The position numbers were made by a program, and so were the translations under genes. Positions 6,104 to 9,481 of a stretch of 9,481 nt of DNA are shown one piece after another. How positions within the stretch are numbered: the first letter of the stretch is position 1; each line of letters opens with the position of its first letter. The notes under the pieces were generated by a model. It was not told where the DNA came from. It saw only the letters and a list, made by a program, of their open reading frames with translations, and searched no databases. This DNA is from AC-69 sp036519575 (GTDB lineage Bacteria > Actinomycetota > UBA4738 > HRBIN12): assembly GCA_036519575.1 (NCBI GenBank), contig DATDKZ010000122.1:1-9481 (forward strand), read 5' to 3'.

Positions 6104-7534
6104 TCAGCCCGCAGCAGCCGCGGCGGCTCGGAGCCGAGCCACCGTGGCTTCCCGGCCCAGCAGCTCAAGCGACTCCGGGAGCGGCGGGGAGACGTTCGAC
6201 CCGGTGACGGCGGCCCTGATGGGCTGCCACCCCTTCGTCCGGTTCAGCCCAGCCTCCTTCGCCACCTCGTCCAGCGCCCCCAGGATCCGCTCGCTCGTCC
6301 ACGGCTCGACGTTCTCCAGGACGTCGGCCGCCCTTTGCAGGTAGTCGGATCCGGCCTTCGCGATGAGCTCGGCCGCGCTCTCGTTCGGCTTGACATCGTC
6401 GGTGAACAAGAACCTGAGGAGTTCGATGACATCGGTGAGCCGCTTCATCCGTTCCCGCACGAGCGGCATGGCTCGCCGCAGCACCTGGGGATCGGGTAAC
6501 AGGCCGTCCTCGGCCAGGAAGCGCATGCACCGGGCGGCCAGATCGTCGTCATCCAGCGACTGGATGTAGTGGTTGTTCATCCATTCGAGCTTCTGTGGGT
6601 CGAACGCGGCCGGATTGCTCGACACGCGCGACAGGTCGAACGAAGCAATCAGCTCGTCGCGTGACAGGAAGGTCGTCTTCTCGTCCAGAGACCATCCGAG
6701 CAACGCGAGGTAGTTCATCAGGGCCTCCGGCAGGATCCCCTGCTCTCTGAAGGCCTCGACGGATGTCGAGCCGTGCCGTTTCGACAAGGGCTTGCCGTCC
6801 TGGCCCAGGACCTGGGGCAGGTGAGCGTATTCGGGCGGTGTGCCGCCGAGAGCCTCGATCACCGCCATGTTGCGCGGCGCGGCGGAGAGGAGGTCGTCCC
6901 CCCGGATCACGTGGCTGATCTCCATCAGCCAGTCGTCCACCGCCACCGCCAGCAGGAACGTTGGCGAGCCGTCTGACCGCAGGATCACGAAGTCCTTCAC
7001 GCTCCCCGCGGCGAAGTGCACATCGCCCTTCACCAGGTCGTGCACGGTGACATCGCGCTCGGGCATGGCGAACCGAAGGGCGAACGGTCTGCCTTCCTCC
7101 TCGAACGCGGCCCGCTCTTCGTCGGTCAGTCTCCGGCACCGACCGTCGTAACCGGGGGCCTCCCCTCGGGCCAGCGCGGTCTTCCGGCGTTCCTCCAGCT
7201 CCTCCGGGGTGCAGTAACAGCGGTACGCGCGGCCTTGCGACACAAGGCGTTCGGTATGCTGGTGGTAGAGGTCGAGCCGCCGGGACTGGCGGTACGGCTC
7301 GTGCGGACCGCCCACATCGGGTCCCTCGTCCCAGTCGATCCCCAACCACCGAAGCGATTCGATCAGGCCGTGCACGGCCTCCTCGGTGACCCGGCTGGCG
7401 TCGGTGTCTTCGACCCGCAGCACGAACTGCCCGCCCTGATGACGCGCGGTGAGCCAGGAGAACAGGGCAGTGCGGGCGTTGCCAACATGGATCGAGCCAC
7501 TCGGTGCCGGCGCGAAGCGCGTCCGAACGGTCAT
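6104..7534 (-). CDS. gltX: Glutamyl-tRNA synthetase
   Basis: Class I aminoacyl-tRNA synthetase charging tRNA with glutamate, in the cytoplasm; in many bacteria without GlnRS it also charges tRNA-Gln for amidotransferase correction. The product is 476 residues, normal length. The ATG at 7534 starts MTVRTRFAPAPSGSIHVGN, with the HIGH-type signature as HVGN (16-19). The longer open frame upstream is non-homologous and overlaps the neighbour. The second signature is KPLSKRHG (248-255). A C-x-C-x20-Y-x3-C set (C106, C108, Y129, C133) matches the zinc site seen in some bacterial GltX. FDPQKLEWMNNHYI and the C-terminal helical anticodon-binding part are present. The start overlaps the upstream FAH-family stop as ATGA, so the two are probably translationally coupled, an order I know from Actinobacteria. 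No separate promoter is evident. Confidence 0.97.
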   Translation of the reverse strand: MTVRTRFAPAPSGSIHVGNARTALFSWLTARHQGGQFVLRVEDTDASRVTEEAVHGLIESLRWLGIDWDEGPDVGGPHEPYRQSRRLDLYHQHTERLVSQGRAYRCYCTPEELEERRKTALARGEAPGYDGRCRRLTDEERAAFEEEGRPFALRFAMPERDVTVHDLVKGDVHFAAGSVKDFVILRSDGSPTFLLAVAVDDWLMEISHVIRGDDLLSAAPRNMAVIEALGGTPPEYAHLPQVLGQDGKPLSKRHGSTSVEAFREQGILPEALMNYLALLGWSLDEKTTFLSRDELIASFDLSRVSSNPAAFDPQKLEWMNNHYIQSLDDDDLAARCMRFLAEDGLLPDPQVLRRAMPLVRERMKRLTDVIELLRFLFTDDVKPNESAAELIAKAGSDYLQRAADVLENVEPWTSERILGALDEVAKEAGLNRTKGWQPIRAAVTGSNVSPPLPESLELLGREATVARLRAAAAAAG

Positions 7535-8292
7535 GCTCGCCCACCAACGGGATTCATCAGCACGCCGATCCCGTCGATCACGACCTCCACCCTGTCCCCA
7601 GGCTCGAGCTTGCCGACGCCTTCCGGTGTCCCGGTCATGATCACGTCGCCGGGGAGCAGCGTCATGAACGCGGTCACGAACTCGATGATGGTGGCCACCC
7701 CGAACACCATGTCCGAGGTGCTCGCCGACTGGCGGACCTCGCCGTTCACCCGGGTCTCCAGGTGGACGTCGATCGGGTCGAGCTCGGTCTCCACCCACGG
7801 CCCAAGCGGGCACGATCCGTCGAAGCCCTTGGCCCGGGCCCACTGGTCGTCCTTCTTCTGGAGGTCTCGGAGCGTGACGTCGTTCCCGCACGTGTAGCCG
7901 AGGACATACCGGAACGTTTCCTCCGCGCGCACGTCCCGCGCGATGCGGCCGATGACGACGGCCAGCTCTCCTTCGTAGTCGACCCGGTTGCTGATCGGCG
8001 GGAGAGGGATCGGATCGCCAGGCCCCGAGACACTGGTGGAAGGCTTGAGAAAGACGAGCGGCTCCTCGGGCACCTCGCCCCCGAACTCCGCCGCGTGGGC
8101 CGCGTAGTTCTTGCCCAGGCAGACCACCTTCGACGGCAGGATGGGCGCCAGGAGTCGGACGTCGTCGAGCGGGATCTCCTCACCCGACGGTACCGGGTTC
8201 TCGAAGAACGTTCCGGCCAGGGCCCGGACGGCGTCCCCCTCGACCACGCCGGTTGCGATGCGATCGCCGAACCGGAACCGAACCAGTCGCAT
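7531..8292 (-). CDS. Fumarylacetoacetate hydrolase (FAH) family protein upstream of gltX
   Basis: A 253-residue FAH-fold enzyme; members hydrolyse, decarboxylate or isomerise 2-oxo or 2,4-dioxo acids with a Mg ion. Metal-binding residues are visible: DYEGEL with E107 and E109, then D138 in GNDVTLRD. GKNYAAHAAEF keeps a His66/Glu69 pair like the catalytic pair of human FAHD1 acylpyruvase. KGFDGSCPLGPW and GDVIMTGTPEGVG are further family blocks. The start is well fixed: an in-frame TAG lies four codons before the ATG at 8292, with no other start between. A TAGCCT -10-like element sits 9 bp upstream. It overlaps gltX by 4 bp, as in other Actinobacteria (Rv2993c). Databases often call such proteins HHDD isomerase, but the substrate is unproven; acylpyruvate hydrolase or oxaloacetate decarboxylase activity fits as well. 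Confidence 0.93.
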   Translation of the reverse strand: MRLVRFRFGDRIATGVVEGDAVRALAGTFFENPVPSGEEIPLDDVRLLAPILPSKVVCLGKNYAAHAAEFGGEVPEEPLVFLKPSTSVSGPGDPIPLPPISNRVDYEGELAVVIGRIARDVRAEETFRYVLGYTCGNDVTLRDLQKKDDQWARAKGFDGSCPLGPWVETELDPIDVHLETRVNGEVRQSASTSDMVFGVATIIEFVTAFMTLLPGDVIMTGTPEGVGKLEPGDRVEVVIDGIGVLMNPVGGRA

Positions 8293-8301
8293 GTGGAAGT
8301 G

Positions 8302-8307
8302 AGGCTA
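8302..8307 (-). promoter_or_regulatory. Candidate -10 element for the FAH-gltX unit
   Basis: TAGCCT on the minus strand fits TANNNT and ends 9 bp before the FAH-family ATG, the same distance as at galT. No clear -35 or Shine-Dalgarno sequence is seen. If active, FAH-gltX would be transcribed independently of the ADC-family gene upstream. Confidence 0.25.
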
Positions 8308-8323
8308 TCGCACCCCCGCGGAC

Positions 8324-8344
8324 CTACGACGCGGTGGTGTCCAT
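8324..8344 (-). other. Six-codon mini-ORF with a strong Shine-Dalgarno, in the ADC-FAH gap
   Basis: On the minus strand AAGGAG (8358-8353) lies 8 nt before an ATG that opens MDTTAS and stops with TAG. The site is 13 bp after the ADC-family stop and 31 bp before the FAH-family start. It is the best-spaced AAGGAG site I noticed before an ATG in this window, yet it serves no known gene. It could be a leader peptide, a relic start or chance. Confidence 0.2.
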
Positions 8345-8370
8345 CACCCGCACTCCTTGAAGCTCGGCTG

Positions 8371-9168
8371 CTATTCCAAGCGGCTGCCGCCGGCCCAGGA
8401 GACACCCACGCTTCGGTAGTAGGCGCCGATCATCTCCCGCGGCTCGATCGACGTGAGCTCCTCCACCGGGGACTCGCCGAAGGTGAGCTCGGCCTCGCCC
8501 CGCCAGACCTCCGAGCCCTCCCAATCGAGGCTCTTCATCGTGACCAGCTCGTCCATCGAGGGCTTCTCGCCCGGCTCGATCGAGGGGACGTACCGGGTGT
8601 GAAGCATGGGGAGCGCATTGACGAAGCCGGCCGTGTCCGAGGGACCGGTGATCGTGAAGCGCGCGTCGATGATCCGGCGGTCGTGGACCGACACGCTGGC
8701 CCCGAACCGCCCTCCCGTCGTGAGGCGCGGACCGGCCTTCCCGAATCGCACCGGCCGGGTCATCCAGATCGATCCGAGCTTCTTGGGGTAGCCCTGGTGC
8801 CATCCCCGGGCGAGCGCGAAATCCTTGTCCACCCAGATGGCGATGCACCGCGAGTAGTGCTCGCCCAGGTATTTGCAGCGCACGACGACGAAGCACTCCT
8901 TGTATTGCGAGCGCGCCGGATCGATCAGCTCCTCGAACGAGTCCGAACAGGACTGCCAGTCCGCGAAGACCACGGCCACGGCTCCGGGGTCCTCGTCGGC
9001 GGGCTCGATCGGGTCGGGGAGCCACGCGCTCACGGCGGAGGGGTCGGTCCGGTACTCGATCGTGAGCAAGTCACCCGAGTAGTGCCAAGGGGGGGCCGGG
9101 ACCACGGAGGCTCTGCCTTCGGGTGAACGCGGCGGCATGAACCCCTTCAACTCTGCCACGCGCGCCAT
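8371..9168 (-). CDS. Acetoacetate decarboxylase (ADC) family protein
   Basis: A 265-residue ADC-fold protein. True ADC forms a Schiff base between an active-site lysine and a 3-oxo acid and releases CO2; relatives also do aldol or dehydration chemistry. The hallmark GYPKKLG is present (K129, K130) after VDKDFALARGWHQ, so the Schiff-base lysine is retained. YRTDP (R40) and YKEC (E91) fall where ADC has its active-site Arg and Glu, by my reading. APPWHYSGD near residues 25-33 is a normal N-terminal block. The ATG at 9168 lacks a Shine-Dalgarno sequence. An in-frame ATG at 9138 (Met11) follows GAAGGGG closely and is an equally good start. The gene is divergent from a second FAH-family gene and upstream of FAH-gltX, which suggests a role in oxo-acid breakdown. 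Substrate not assignable. Confidence 0.88.
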   Translation of the reverse strand: MARVAELKGFMPPRSPEGRASVVPAPPWHYSGDLLTIEYRTDPSAVSAWLPDPIEPADEDPGAVAVVFADWQSCSDSFEELIDPARSQYKECFVVVRCKYLGEHYSRCIAIWVDKDFALARGWHQGYPKKLGSIWMTRPVRFGKAGPRLTTGGRFGASVSVHDRRIIDARFTITGPSDTAGFVNALPMLHTRYVPSIEPGEKPSMDELVTMKSLDWEGSEVWRGEAELTFGESPVEELTSIEPREMIGAYYRSVGVSWAGGSRLE

Positions 9169-9179
9169 ACTAGCGGGCC
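9166..9179. promoter_or_regulatory. Very short divergent intergenic region with overlapping -10-like elements
   Basis: Only 11 bp separate the annotated ATGs of the divergent ADC-family and FAH-family genes. CATACT (9166-9171, plus) lies 8 bp before the plus-strand ATG. TAGTAT (9172-9167, minus) could serve a minus-strand transcript that starts within the first codons and uses the ATG at 9138. The two elements overlap almost completely. Neither has a recognisable -35. Confidence 0.25.
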
Positions 9180-9481
9180 ATGGAGATCCGCCGGATCGTC
9201 CTCGACGGCGAGCCCGCCGAGGTCACGCGCCAGGGCGACGTGCTGGTCACCTCCGACGGGCGTCACGTGCCGATCGATGACGCAACCCATCTCGCGCCGG
9301 TTCAGCCGTCGAAGATCGTCTGCATCCACCTGAACTACGAGAGCCGGGTGAAGGAGTTCCTGGCGACCCTGCCGCCGGCGCCCACGTACTTCCATAAGCC
9401 GGTCACGGCGCTCAATGTCCATGACGGGGACGTGGTCCGCCCGCCCCGGTGCCGGTTCCTGAACTACGAGGGCGAGATCGC
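9180..9481 (+). CDS. Second FAH-family protein, 3'-truncated by the window end
   Basis: The first 100 codons of an FAH-fold protein starting at ATG 9180 (MEIRRIVLDGEP). It is recognised from PSKIVCIHLNYESR (43-56), FHKPVTALN and FLNYEGEI (94-100), where E97 and E99 are the expected metal-binding Glu pair. Where the FAH protein upstream of gltX has His66, this one has Arg56 (HLNYESRVKEF), while the Glu is kept (E59). I know this HLNYxSR form from FAH-family proteins annotated in homoprotocatechuate-type catabolism, so it may be a normal subgroup acting as decarboxylase or isomerase. It is divergent from the ADC-family gene, and the rest lies outside the window. The frame runs off the edge with no stop. 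Confidence 0.88.
   Translation, partial: MEIRRIVLDGEPAEVTRQGDVLVTSDGRHVPIDDATHLAPVQPSKIVCIHLNYESRVKEFLATLPPAPTYFHKPVTALNVHDGDVVRPPRCRFLNYEGEI

Noticed and set aside
6116..6128. AGCCG/CGGCT hairpin near the galT-gltX convergence as a shared terminator
   Set aside because: It is a 5-bp stem inside the gltX coding end (an alanine-rich tail) with no T-run; composition alone explains it.
7535..7891. N-terminal extension of gltX to a 595-residue protein
   Set aside because: The extra residues are Arg/Gly/Asp-rich and unlike any GltX. They overlap the FAH-family gene, and MTVRTRFAPAPSG is the normal N terminus.
7504..9126. 540-residue open frame on the plus strand over the FAH-family and ADC-family genes
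   Set aside because: It is antisense to two genes with intact catalytic motifs, and its product is Arg/Asp/His-rich without recognisable domains.

Overview
The window is GC-rich, densely coding DNA in which reading frames prefer G or C at the third codon position, so many long antisense frames are open by chance. Gene content points to a bacterium, most likely an actinomycetote. A FAH-fold hydrolase gene directly upstream of and overlapping gltX is an arrangement I know from Actinobacteria (for example Rv2993c-Rv2992c in M. tuberculosis). The sigma-factor domain and the membrane protein encoded after it also look actinobacterial. No mobile element, tRNA, rRNA or CRISPR array is visible, and the genus cannot be told from the sequence.

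Layout. (1) Positions 3-1256, plus strand: the 3' part of a glutamine synthetase-family gene whose start lies outside the window. (2) Positions 1425-4987, plus strand: a two-gene unit. The first gene encodes an unusual 849-residue protein: a six-helix membrane region, a GAF-like domain and a complete histidine kinase core, followed in the same frame by an ECF-type sigma factor (regions 2 and 4). The second gene overlaps its stop codon. It encodes a single-pass membrane protein whose outer part is built from an octapeptide array and a PPPDAG hexapeptide array. (3) Positions 5085-6098, plus strand: galT-like uridylyltransferase. (4) Positions 6104-9168, minus strand: an acetoacetate decarboxylase-family gene, a FAH-family gene and gltX, the last two overlapping by ATGA. 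galT and gltX converge with only 5 bp between them. (5) Positions 9180-9481, plus strand: the start of a second, divergent FAH-family gene cut by the window end.

The most notable item is the kinase-sigma fusion with its coupled repeat-rich membrane partner. If the fusion is real, one membrane polypeptide would sense a signal and carry the transcription-initiation module, with no separate response regulator. One caution lies in the junction: another frame there contains a stop codon overlapping a GTG at the sigma start (GTGA). The fusion could therefore come from an indel, natural or technical, between two formerly coupled genes.

The right-hand genes (two FAH-fold enzymes and an ADC-fold enzyme) suggest breakdown of 2-oxo or 3-oxo acids, perhaps from ring-cleavage products. 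This is inference from family membership. Several start codons have a TANNNT-like element 7-9 bp upstream and no good Shine-Dalgarno sequence, which suggests leaderless or near-leaderless transcripts.
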